DNA of 32,591 bases from Bacteroidales bacterium (GTDB taxonomy: Bacteria; Bacteroidota; Bacteroidia; Bacteroidales; WCHB1-69): the NCBI GenBank assembly GCA_017994425.1, contig JAGOKS010000022.1:1-32591 (forward strand), written 5' to 3'. Position 1 is the first letter of the stretch. Every line of letters starts with the position of its first letter. The notes below the pieces were generated by a model. It made no database searches, was not told the origin of the DNA, and saw nothing but the letters and a program-made list of their open reading frames with translations. Made by a program: the position numbers and the translations under genes. Shown piece after piece: positions 25,860 to 32,591 of this stretch.

Positions 25860-26297
25860 ATGAAAAAAAAATGTATCTTAATTCTAACATTAGTAGCTTT
25901 TGCTCTAAGCGGATTTTCACAAATTGATAAAATAGTTGGAAAATGGAAAACCATTGATGATGAAGATGGGACAGCAAAATCCATTGTATATATATACAAA
26001 GCTACCAACGGTAAATATTATGGTAAAATTGAAAAATTATTTAAAGACCCAGATAAATTATGTGCCAAATGTGAAGGTTCTAACAAAAATAAACCCATTT
26101 TAGGGATGATAATTATAAACGGGATGGAACTAAAAAGCGATGAACTTACTAATGGCACTATCCTTGATCCAAACAATGGAAAAGTATATTACTGTACAAT
26201 TAGTTACGATGCTAAAACAAAAAATTTAAAAGTTCGAGGTTCCTTGGATAAAGGAGGTTGGATTGGACGTAACCAAACATGGATACGCGAAAAATAG
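25860..26297 (+). CDS. DUF2147 family exported protein
   Basis: From the ATG at 25860 the protein is 145 aa. The signal peptide is MKKKCILILTLVAFALSGFS (mature start near QIDKIVG). The mature part has DUF2147 features: VGKWKTIDDEDGTAKSIVYI, a CAKC motif, NKPILGMIIINGM, and YDAKTKNLKVRG ending GRNQTWIR. The fold is lipocalin-like, and the function of the family is not known. A TTG at 25809 in the same frame is rejected because the promoter box lies within that extension. The next gene follows after 41 bp. Confidence 0.9.
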   Translation: MKKKCILILTLVAFALSGFSQIDKIVGKWKTIDDEDGTAKSIVYIYKATNGKYYGKIEKLFKDPDKLCAKCEGSNKNKPILGMIIINGMELKSDELTNGTILDPNNGKVYYCTISYDAKTKNLKVRGSLDKGGWIGRNQTWIREK

Positions 26298-26338
26298 CAC
26301 TTCATTCCCCAATTTAAAAATTTTTAAAACAAAATAAC

Positions 26339-27274
26339 ATGAAACTCGGATCAACCGCTATTCTACTATTTGTTACATTATTAATCGTTCCTATAATCAG
26401 TTACTTTTTCGGAACATCCTTAGGTAATACGGAATTGCAGGCTTTACAAACACTAATAATCATTGCCATAATTGCCATTGCGTATTCTTTTATTGTTGGA
26501 GATTTAACACTCAACAACAGTCAAGTAGACAAGCTATGGAGTATTTTGCCAATTATCTATGTATGGGTTGTTGCTGCTTATGGAAATTTCACTCCTCGAT
26601 TACTTATAATGGCTTTTATAGTAAGTTTTTGGGGGATTCGTCTAACCACAAATTTCGCACTAAAAGGAGCTTATCAGTGGCGATTCTGGACCGGAGAGGA
26701 AGACTATCGTTGGAAATACCTCCGTGAAAAACCCGAATTTAAACCTCGTTGGAAATGGATGTTGTTTAATCTTTTCTTTATTTCTTTTTACCAACACTCA
26801 TTAATATTACTATTTACTTTACCATCTTTGATAGTATTGCAAAATGCAAATACTCCTTTGGGTATTGCTGATATAATTGTTGCTGTATGTATGCTGTTTT
26901 TTATTATCTATGAAATGATTGCCGACATACAACATTGGAAATACCAAAGTAAAAAATGGTCACTCATAAATAAAAGAGAAGCTCTTTACGATGATTATAA
27001 AAAAGGGTTTCTCGACAAAGGCTTATGGGCGTATAGTCGCCATCCGAATTATTTCGCTGAACAAGCCATATGGATTTGTTTTTATTTCTTTAGTGTAGCT
27101 GCAGGCGGACAATGGATTAATTGGACAATAGCCGGTTGTTTGCTGTTAGTAGTTCTCTTCCAAGGAAGTGCTAATCTAAGTGAAAGTATCAGTGCCGAAA
27201 AATATATAGATTATAAGGACTATCAACAAAAGGTTCCTCGTTTTATTCCTTTTTTGTCTTTTAATAAGAAATAA
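26339..27274 (+). CDS. DUF1295 / steroid 5-alpha-reductase-like membrane protein
   Basis: The 311-aa integral membrane protein has about seven hydrophobic segments. The DUF1295 signature is clear near the C-terminus: GLWAYSRHPNYFAEQ with the invariant Arg-His-Pro-Asn, then GSANLSESISAEKYIDYKDY and QKVPRFIPF. The middle contains the family's WGIRLTTNFALKG and GEEDYRW segments. The wider family includes 5-alpha-steroid reductases and isoprenylcysteine methyltransferases, but the substrate of bacterial DUF1295 proteins is not established. It ends three bases from the stop codon of the convergent BtuG-like gene. Confidence 0.92.
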   Translation: MKLGSTAILLFVTLLIVPIISYFFGTSLGNTELQALQTLIIIAIIAIAYSFIVGDLTLNNSQVDKLWSILPIIYVWVVAAYGNFTPRLLIMAFIVSFWGIRLTTNFALKGAYQWRFWTGEEDYRWKYLREKPEFKPRWKWMLFNLFFISFYQHSLILLFTLPSLIVLQNANTPLGIADIIVAVCMLFFIIYEMIADIQHWKYQSKKWSLINKREALYDDYKKGFLDKGLWAYSRHPNYFAEQAIWICFYFFSVAAGGQWINWTIAGCLLLVVLFQGSANLSESISAEKYIDYKDYQQKVPRFIPFLSFNKK

Positions 27275-27277
27275 GGT

Positions 27278-28345
27278 TTATTTATTTATAAAAATAATTT
27301 TCTTTGGACATATCCCGGCTTCAAAGCTATATTTGAATTTCCCGTTTTTATCAAAACAATACACATCTCCTGTAGATTGATAATCTAAAGCATCGGTAAT
27401 TAATAGTGACCCGTCGATTGGATTGACATCAATTGCATAGGGTGTATTGATATACACATTGTCTTTAAGAAAATTTCCATTAACAATAGTTTCTGTTTTA
27501 ACATTCAATACTTGAAAGGCAACAACTTTGTTCGAATAATCGTAATTGTAAAAATACAATAAATCACCTGCAATGTCATAATTTGATAATTGGAACGAAA
27601 AGGTTTGAACAACGGTATCTATACTTACATCAATACGTTGTAAAGACGATTGAATCTCGTTATAATTGCCTTTCAATAAAACATATACATCCCCGTACGC
27701 ATCAGCTTTAATAAGGGTTGGATTAGTACCGACTTGAATTGTTTTCAATGCTTTTAGAGTTGAAACATCAAAAACAGAAACAGTATGACCATAATTAGGA
27801 TAATTTAATCCTCCTGAATTACTTACATATAATTTATTGTCAGACACACATATCCCATCAGGATTAGCTCCTGCATATACTATTTTATCGACTTTTAAAG
27901 TGGCTGTATCTATGCTTATTACCGAACCATCGAAGCAACAACAGAAAATTTTATTTTTATAACTACTCAAGCAACGCGGTTGACGATTTAGACCTTCTTC
28001 ATCCAGAAGCGGTATTTGTCTAATAGATTTGCCTGTATATACATCTATTACTTCTATCAATCCTGACATATTCACCGCAATATACATTTTTGATCCACTC
28101 AACAGGATATCGTTGGCAACATCACCCAAACTACGACCATTTTTAACTTTAAAAATATCTGGAGATCGTTTTTTTGTTATCGTATGATATGCTGTTATAC
28201 TACTGTTATTCATATTCCATAGCCCTTCATTTAAAACCAGCATATTGTATTTATAAATATCGTCAGGATTTTCTTTAGGTTCATCACAAGCATTAAAAAG
28301 AAAAAATAATGATATTATAAAAATAGGTATTGTTTTATGAAACAT
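27278..28345 (-). CDS. btuG: BtuG-like beta-propeller surface lipoprotein, cobalamin capture
   Basis: From the ATG at 28345 the protein is 355 aa. It starts with a lipoprotein signal ending LFNAC (Cys20), followed by an acidic DEPKENPDD stretch that fits Bacteroidota surface export. The rest is a YncE-type beta-propeller: VLNEGLWNMNNSSITAY, GRSLGDVANDILLSGSKMYI, IEVIDVYTGKSIRQI, ANPDGICVSDNKLYVSNSGG and TLQRID-like turns. This closely resembles BtuG of Bacteroides, which binds B12 very tightly and sits on the BtuB receptor. A longer frame from 28417 overlaps the previous gene and lacks a signal peptide. The start lies one base after the previous stop (TGA-T-ATG). Confidence 0.85.
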   Translation of the reverse strand: MFHKTIPIFIISLFFLFNACDEPKENPDDIYKYNMLVLNEGLWNMNNSSITAYHTITKKRSPDIFKVKNGRSLGDVANDILLSGSKMYIAVNMSGLIEVIDVYTGKSIRQIPLLDEEGLNRQPRCLSSYKNKIFCCCFDGSVISIDTATLKVDKIVYAGANPDGICVSDNKLYVSNSGGLNYPNYGHTVSVFDVSTLKALKTIQVGTNPTLIKADAYGDVYVLLKGNYNEIQSSLQRIDVSIDTVVQTFSFQLSNYDIAGDLLYFYNYDYSNKVVAFQVLNVKTETIVNGNFLKDNVYINTPYAIDVNPIDGSLLITDALDYQSTGDVYCFDKNGKFKYSFEAGICPKKIIFINK

Positions 28346-28346
28346 A

Positions 28347-29318
28347 TCAAGATTTTTTAATAATTTTAATAAATTTTCGTTTTTTATTCGTTTCAAGACA
28401 AAGCACATATATTCCATCAGTAAGTGTTTGCATATCTATATAAGTAGATGTTTGTTTTGGCTCTACTTTTTTGATTATTTGCCCCATGGCGTTGTATAAA
28501 ATTAGACAAATTGCTTCCGATTCAATTGTAATTCCTTCAATACATGGATTTGGAAAAATCTTACATACCAACTCATCATAGTAATCTACTATAGAAGATT
28601 GATTCAAGACCCCTACTCCTGCCAAATCAAAACCACCGGAGTTGAACGCTGTAGGATAAGGATCATTAATAACATTACCTTTACTATCGCATCTTGCATA
28701 TAATGAATCTATACTTCCAACAATATCAACTATTTTGACGTAATGAATAGTATTAATGTCAATATCTACTGCATTAGTTAATTCTTGTAAATCAAAAGGA
28801 GTTCCCCATCCAACGCGATATTTACCTGCTAAATTATTGATATGCTTTGCATCTATACTCCCAAAACTTCCTACTTGTTGATTAGTTGGTGTATTTGATG
28901 TTGACGGGAAACGGACATAATGCAATCCATCAGTACTGACTTCTACAAATGCAAGTTCCAGAAAAATATCATTTAGTGAATTTTCAAATACTACAAAATC
29001 ATAGCCATCTCCATTTTTAATGGGCACATCAAAACCTAAAATGGCTACACCTCCATCACCTAAACTTATCACATCAGTAGCAATGGAATCTTTTACTTCA
29101 CCTATAGCGAAACTTTCTGTACCATAATCTACCCATCCTTTGTCAGGATCCGCTATATCTTGATATCCACGCTCAACAAAACAATTTGTTGCCCATGCAC
29201 GTATACGTACATCTTTACAATGAATGGCTTTACAACCTTCCGTACCTACAACACCATCAAATTGAGCATGAACAAAAACAGGTGTTATAAACAAACTTAG
29301 AACTATCAATTTCTTCAT
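28347..29318 (-). CDS. T9SS-sorted surface protein of the B12 operon, 323 aa
   Basis: The start at 29318 (MKKLIVLSLFITPVFVHAQ, signal peptide) is preferred to the in-frame ATG at 29330, because it follows the previous stop after one base, as at the next junction. The mature part (about 20-240) has FDGVVGTEGCKAIHC, GDGGVAILGFDVPIKNGDG, YDFVVFENSLN, LELAFVEVSTDGLHYVRFPS and GGFDLAGVGVLN. I recognise this as a family of secreted Bacteroidota and other bacterial surface proteins, but not a defined function. A T9SS type A sorting domain (about 250-323, CKIFPNPCIEGITIES) ends it. Its place under the cobalamin riboswitch suggests corrinoid binding or help to the receptor. Confidence 0.82.
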   Translation of the reverse strand: MKKLIVLSLFITPVFVHAQFDGVVGTEGCKAIHCKDVRIRAWATNCFVERGYQDIADPDKGWVDYGTESFAIGEVKDSIATDVISLGDGGVAILGFDVPIKNGDGYDFVVFENSLNDIFLELAFVEVSTDGLHYVRFPSTSNTPTNQQVGSFGSIDAKHINNLAGKYRVGWGTPFDLQELTNAVDIDINTIHYVKIVDIVGSIDSLYARCDSKGNVINDPYPTAFNSGGFDLAGVGVLNQSSIVDYYDELVCKIFPNPCIEGITIESEAICLILYNAMGQIIKKVEPKQTSTYIDMQTLTDGIYVLCLETNKKRKFIKIIKKS

Positions 29319-29319
29319 A

Positions 29320-30111
29320 TTAAAATACAATTATCTTACGAACTTTATTAAAAGTCGCACCTTGAATACGTACAAGATATACTCCTTTGGATACATTATT
29401 TGACGGAATAGTTATAGTTTCGCTGCCTGAAATAAAAACTTTATTCGCATATAGAATTTTCCCATCAAGGTTTGTTAAAGTTAAACTAACGGTTTCATTA
29501 ACTCCATATACATCTATATGAATCATTTCAGAGCATGGATTTGGATAAATAAATACTTGCATATTAATTTCAGTAGTTGATTGCACAAAAACATCGGAAT
29601 CGGGAACCGATACAGGCTGAATAGGAGTATTCCACGTATATATCCAATTAGTATCGGAGATGCCACAGAATTCATCTCCGAATTCAATATAATCAGTATT
29701 ATAAATAAATTGACTGCCGATACCGGATGCATATCCTTCGTTGACAGTATACATCCAATAATCACCAACTAAGCCAAGAGAATACGAACTATCTGTATAG
29801 CTAATATCTGTAATATAACCACCACCGTCGGTAAAATGAATGCGACTATCCGTTGCAGCAATATCTTCAATCATTGTCGATACAAGTACGCTGTCGTCGT
29901 TAAAGAGATATCCCCATGCAAAAGCAATTTCCGGATTGCACCAATTCACAATAAATATTGCCCTGTTTTGACCTTCCCCTACCCAATACAAGATATCATC
30001 AAAAGCAATATCATTAGTATTAATACTTTTACTTTGCTTTTCTTGTATTTGATTAAATGCGTTTATATTCAATCCTATTAAAACAAAACTCACTAAAATA
30101 ATTTTTTTCAT
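29320..30111 (-). CDS. T9SS-sorted surface protein of the B12 operon, 263 aa
   Basis: The 263-aa protein has a signal peptide (1 to about 20), a domain at about 32-170 with FDDILYWVGEGQNRAIFIVNW, AFAWGYLFNDDSVLVSTMIE and ATDSRIHFTDGGGYITDIS, and a T9SS type A sorting domain (about 188-263, VFIYPNPCSEMIHIDV through KGVYLVRIQG). The middle domain is one I have seen in secreted bacterial proteins, but I cannot name a function. It begins 25 bp after the receptor stop and is coupled to the next gene by TAA-T-ATG. A corrinoid-handling role is inferred from the operon only. Confidence 0.8.
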   Translation of the reverse strand: MKKIILVSFVLIGLNINAFNQIQEKQSKSINTNDIAFDDILYWVGEGQNRAIFIVNWCNPEIAFAWGYLFNDDSVLVSTMIEDIAATDSRIHFTDGGGYITDISYTDSSYSLGLVGDYWMYTVNEGYASGIGSQFIYNTDYIEFGDEFCGISDTNWIYTWNTPIQPVSVPDSDVFVQSTTEINMQVFIYPNPCSEMIHIDVYGVNETVSLTLTNLDGKILYANKVFISGSETITIPSNNVSKGVYLVRIQGATFNKVRKIIVF

Positions 30112-30136
30112 ATACTTACTGATTTTTAATTATATA

Positions 30137-32152
30137 TTAAAATTCCAAACTGATTTTTCCTTGAAATTGACGTCCCGCCATGGGATAATTTTTAATCACT
30201 TCATAATTTTTATTGCTAATATTCAGCAACTCTGCTCGCAATGATAATTTTATTTTTTTAATTGCAAATGTTTGATAGAAAGCAATCCCGTGATCCCAAT
30301 AAGCAGCAATGAGATTATCTAAAGTATTCTGTCCTAACACATAGCGTTCACCTACATAAAATGCTGAATAAGAAATATTTATATATTTTGTTTGTAGGGA
30401 AAGAATCCCTGATGCCGAATGTCGTGGTGTATAGGGTATCTGATGCTGATAATTTTTTGCATTTGAATCGGTAACATCTATTGCATGTTGATATGTATAA
30501 TGCAAAGTTATATCCATTAGAAAATTTTTATGTATTTTTGATTCCAATTTCATCTCAGCATCAATCCCTGTAATCGACACTTCACCAAGATTTAACATAG
30601 TCCAGATAAATAAATTTTTATTGGGGATTGCAATAATTTTATCGTTTATCTTATTATAATATAAATCACTTGCGATTGAAAAATACGGGATGCACGGATT
30701 AATGTATTTAATCCATGTAAGTCCAACATTTACTTGATGAGTATTTTCAGGTTTTAAATCGTTATTTCCTACCAAACGATAATATAAATCATTGAAAGTA
30801 GGCATGCGATATATATTTTTATAAAACACCTTAATGTAAAATTCTTCTTTTTTAAAAGGTTTATAGAAAGCACTTACAGAAGGAGTGAATTTCTGCCTTG
30901 CTTTGTCTGAACCTATCACAGTAAGCATATCATGTACATAGGTGTGTAATAAGGTTGCCGAGATATTAAATTGATTGTGTTCATATAAAGCAGAAGCGGC
31001 ATTTAAACAGCTGTAACGAAATGGGTTAACAAAATCGCTCTCGGAAGTACTCATTGTATTAAGCGATAAATCGTTGGAATATGAAAATGAAATTCCTTTG
31101 AAAGGCATATAAAGTATTACATTCGAAAAATACAATTCACGTTGGAAATAAGAATTATCTAGTTTTCCTTCTACATTCAAATAATCAGGATCAAAATAAT
31201 TAATATAGCTATAATTCCATTTAGCATTTGATTGGAATTGAATTTTTTTATTGATAACATAGAGGTAATGAAATTGAGTAAAAATATTTTCTTCTTTCAA
31301 GCGCTGAGTGGATGAAGCTGCATAAAAAACAACTGCTCCGGGCAATCCCTGTTGAGAATGATAATAGAAGACTTTCGCTTTCAGCAAATGATTGGTTTTA
31401 AAACGAATAAAAACATTAGATTCTAATCGATATATATCCAAATCAGCTTGTGCCCTTCGTGCTTCCAGCATACTATCACCGTTTTGTATGCGATAGGGAT
31501 AATCTCCTTTTTGATATATATATTCGGCTTGTAAAGAGGTTGATATATTTTTTGTTATTCTATTCTCTATACGTATCATTGGTTGCAGTAAACCAAAAGA
31601 ACCTGCCCGAAAGGATACTTTCCCGTTTACATATTTATTTTCTTCAAAAGTAGGATTTTCGCTATACAATTGCAACACATTTGCTGAAGCAAAAACACGT
31701 GCCGATTGAAAAATATTTTTGTTATTACCAATTTTTAAAGAAATTGACGAAATATTTTCTAACGAAAAACGACTTAGGTTGATTTGTCCGCTTTGATAAT
31801 CGGAAACCATGATGCCATCGTAGACTACACCGGTATGATTGGCTCCTAAACATCGTACCGATATAGTTTTCAATCCACCTATGCCTCCGTAATCTTTAAT
31901 TTGGACTCCCGATAAAAACTTTAATGCATCTGCTAAATGTTGCGCGGGTATTTTTTGCAAAGCTGCACTATCAATAGTTTGACTTACAGATGTAATATCG
32001 TTTGTTTGCGAACGTTTAGCTGAGATTATTACTTCTTTTAATGCTTTGTGCGCAATAGTATCGTTCACCTGGGAAAAGACAACGAAATGTCCTTCTAAGA
32101 AGCAACAAAATGCTATCAAAAAAACAGTAATATTATTATTAAACACGCACAT
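30137..32152 (-). CDS. btuB: BtuB-like TonB-dependent cobalamin receptor
   Basis: The 671-aa protein has a signal peptide (1 to about 28), a TonB-box-like segment LKEVIISA (38-45), a plug domain (about 50-150, KTISVRCLGANHTGVVYDGI and YQSGQINLSRFSLENI) and a barrel ending in Phe (GKISLEF). Unlike the metal receptor in this window, it has no N-terminal carboxypeptidase-like domain. The plug pattern with GANHTGVVYDG is typical of Bacteroidota BtuB-type receptors. A full cobalamin riboswitch lies in its leader, which makes the substrate assignment strong. It imports corrinoids across the outer membrane using TonB energy and heads a four-gene operon. Confidence 0.9.
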   Translation of the reverse strand: MCVFNNNITVFLIAFCCFLEGHFVVFSQVNDTIAHKALKEVIISAKRSQTNDITSVSQTIDSAALQKIPAQHLADALKFLSGVQIKDYGGIGGLKTISVRCLGANHTGVVYDGIMVSDYQSGQINLSRFSLENISSISLKIGNNKNIFQSARVFASANVLQLYSENPTFEENKYVNGKVSFRAGSFGLLQPMIRIENRITKNISTSLQAEYIYQKGDYPYRIQNGDSMLEARRAQADLDIYRLESNVFIRFKTNHLLKAKVFYYHSQQGLPGAVVFYAASSTQRLKEENIFTQFHYLYVINKKIQFQSNAKWNYSYINYFDPDYLNVEGKLDNSYFQRELYFSNVILYMPFKGISFSYSNDLSLNTMSTSESDFVNPFRYSCLNAASALYEHNQFNISATLLHTYVHDMLTVIGSDKARQKFTPSVSAFYKPFKKEEFYIKVFYKNIYRMPTFNDLYYRLVGNNDLKPENTHQVNVGLTWIKYINPCIPYFSIASDLYYNKINDKIIAIPNKNLFIWTMLNLGEVSITGIDAEMKLESKIHKNFLMDITLHYTYQHAIDVTDSNAKNYQHQIPYTPRHSASGILSLQTKYINISYSAFYVGERYVLGQNTLDNLIAAYWDHGIAFYQTFAIKKIKLSLRAELLNISNKNYEVIKNYPMAGRQFQGKISLEF

Positions 32153-32249
32153 ACATATTTTTAGTTCAACCGACTATCAAAACATGCATTCGTTTGCTCC
32201 GAGAATTAAAAAAAATGAATGAAATAAACCCTATACATTTTTCAACATT

Positions 32250-32270
32250 AAGCCCTTTCCTCGAAAGCTT
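32250..32270 (-). promoter_or_regulatory. Hairpin in the riboswitch expression platform
   Basis: On the minus strand AAGCTTTC and GAAAGGGCTT pair as two 4-bp stems with a GG bulge and the loop GAG, 9 nt downstream of the riboswitch P1 stem. It is a candidate for the regulatory hairpin that interacts with the aptamer. No T-run follows, so control at translation is more likely than termination. Confidence 0.4.
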
Positions 32271-32279
32271 GCGAACACT

Positions 32280-32454
32280 CATTTGGTAGGTCTTCTGACT
32301 TGCTCCCGTTTTGATAGCCTTCCCATTTCTTTCAGATTGAAACAGTGGCAAAAGTTTTCAAAACGTTCAAAAGAACTTACAGCAGCGGGACTGTCAAGGA
32401 TTTGCACCTTGTTCCCTTTTAATCGTACACCCTTGCGGATTTCCGAACCAAATG
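32280..32454 (-). ncRNA. Cobalamin riboswitch
   Basis: Read on the minus strand, the 175-nt element has closing stem P1 (CATTTGGT at 32447-32454 with ACCAAATG at 32280-32287) and every conserved block in order. These are AAAAGGGAAC (32411-32420), GGTGCAAATCC (32398-32408), ACAGTCCCGCTGCTGTAA (32377-32394), GCCACTG (32343-32349), GGGAAGGC (32317-32324) and the B12 box AGTCAGAAGACCT (32288-32300). It lies 127 bp upstream of the BtuB-type gene. When adenosylcobalamin or a related corrinoid binds, expression of the whole operon should fall. Confidence 0.95.
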
Positions 32455-32459
32455 CACAG

Positions 32460-32467
32460 CAAAAGTA
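32460..32467 (-). promoter_or_regulatory. Promoter -7 box for the B12 operon
   Basis: On the minus strand TACTTTTG matches TAnnTTTG and is followed by C. The expected transcription start falls about 5-7 bases later, at the very beginning of riboswitch stem P1. No convincing -33 TTG is seen in the A/T-rich sequence behind it. Confidence 0.65.
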
Positions 32468-32591
32468 TATTTTTTTTAAATAAAAAATAAAAATATTCCT
32501 TTTTTTTTGATTTTTTTTTTATTTTTATTGATTATGAAAGTGCTAATCAGATTTAAAGTTAAAATTTACAATAAAAACACAACAAAAAGCC

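Noticed and set aside
29319..29330. ATG at 29330 as start of the 323-aa T9SS protein
   Set aside because: It would overlap the previous gene by 11 bases and put MYFN before a complete signal peptide; the ATG at 29318 matches the stop-N-ATG pattern of the next junction.
32166..32483. Two short frames near the right end (32166-32351 minus, 32283-32483 plus)
   Set aside because: Both overlap the cobalamin riboswitch or its expression platform; the RNA element explains the conservation.

Overview
The window is an AT-rich stretch of a Bacteroidota chromosome, probably Bacteroidales. Four proteins end in a type IX secretion (T9SS) type A sorting domain. Promoter -7 boxes fit the Bacteroidota consensus TAnnTTTG. 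There is an OmpA/PD40/TPR protein of the PorE type, two TonB-dependent receptors of Bacteroidota type, and a ribosomal protein S16 with a long tail. There are no tRNA or rRNA genes, phage genes, insertion sequences or CRISPR arrays that I can see.

Layout. 1-1644 has no credible gene; it is packed with dispersed repeats, palindromes and two arrays of palindromic boxes, each with a 22-bp step. 1645-5805 (minus strand) holds housekeeping genes: a PurF paralogue whose glutaminase site is lost, pyruvate kinase, RimM and ribosomal protein S16. 6097-9316 (plus) is a three-gene heavy-metal (probably copper) set: a small Cys/His-rich HYC_CC_PP-type membrane protein, a TonB-dependent receptor and a secreted HMA-domain protein. 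9455-20854 (plus) holds a 266-aa T9SS cargo followed by a giant T9SS cargo of about 3478 aa. The giant has four modules of about 550 aa (beta-helix plus CARDB-like) and then 20 tandem Cys-paired repeats. The small cargo looks like the last repeat and tail of the giant. 20962-27274 (plus) carries an orphan histidine kinase with a TTG start, a TPR protein, a PorE-like OmpA protein, a DUF2147 protein and a DUF1295 membrane protein.

27278-32467 (minus) is a vitamin B12 acquisition operon. A promoter -7 box is followed at once by a complete cobalamin riboswitch, then a BtuB-type TonB-dependent receptor, two T9SS-sorted surface proteins and a BtuG-type beta-propeller lipoprotein. The last three genes are joined by stop-N-ATG junctions, which suggests translational coupling. 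The plausible model is that surface proteins capture corrinoid and pass it to the receptor, with synthesis shut off when B12 is bound. The two T9SS-sorted proteins in this operon are the best candidates for an undescribed component.

Several start codons were placed downstream of the longest open frame because a signal peptide or a promoter box requires it: 10418, 23729, 25860, and on the minus strand 28345 and 29318.
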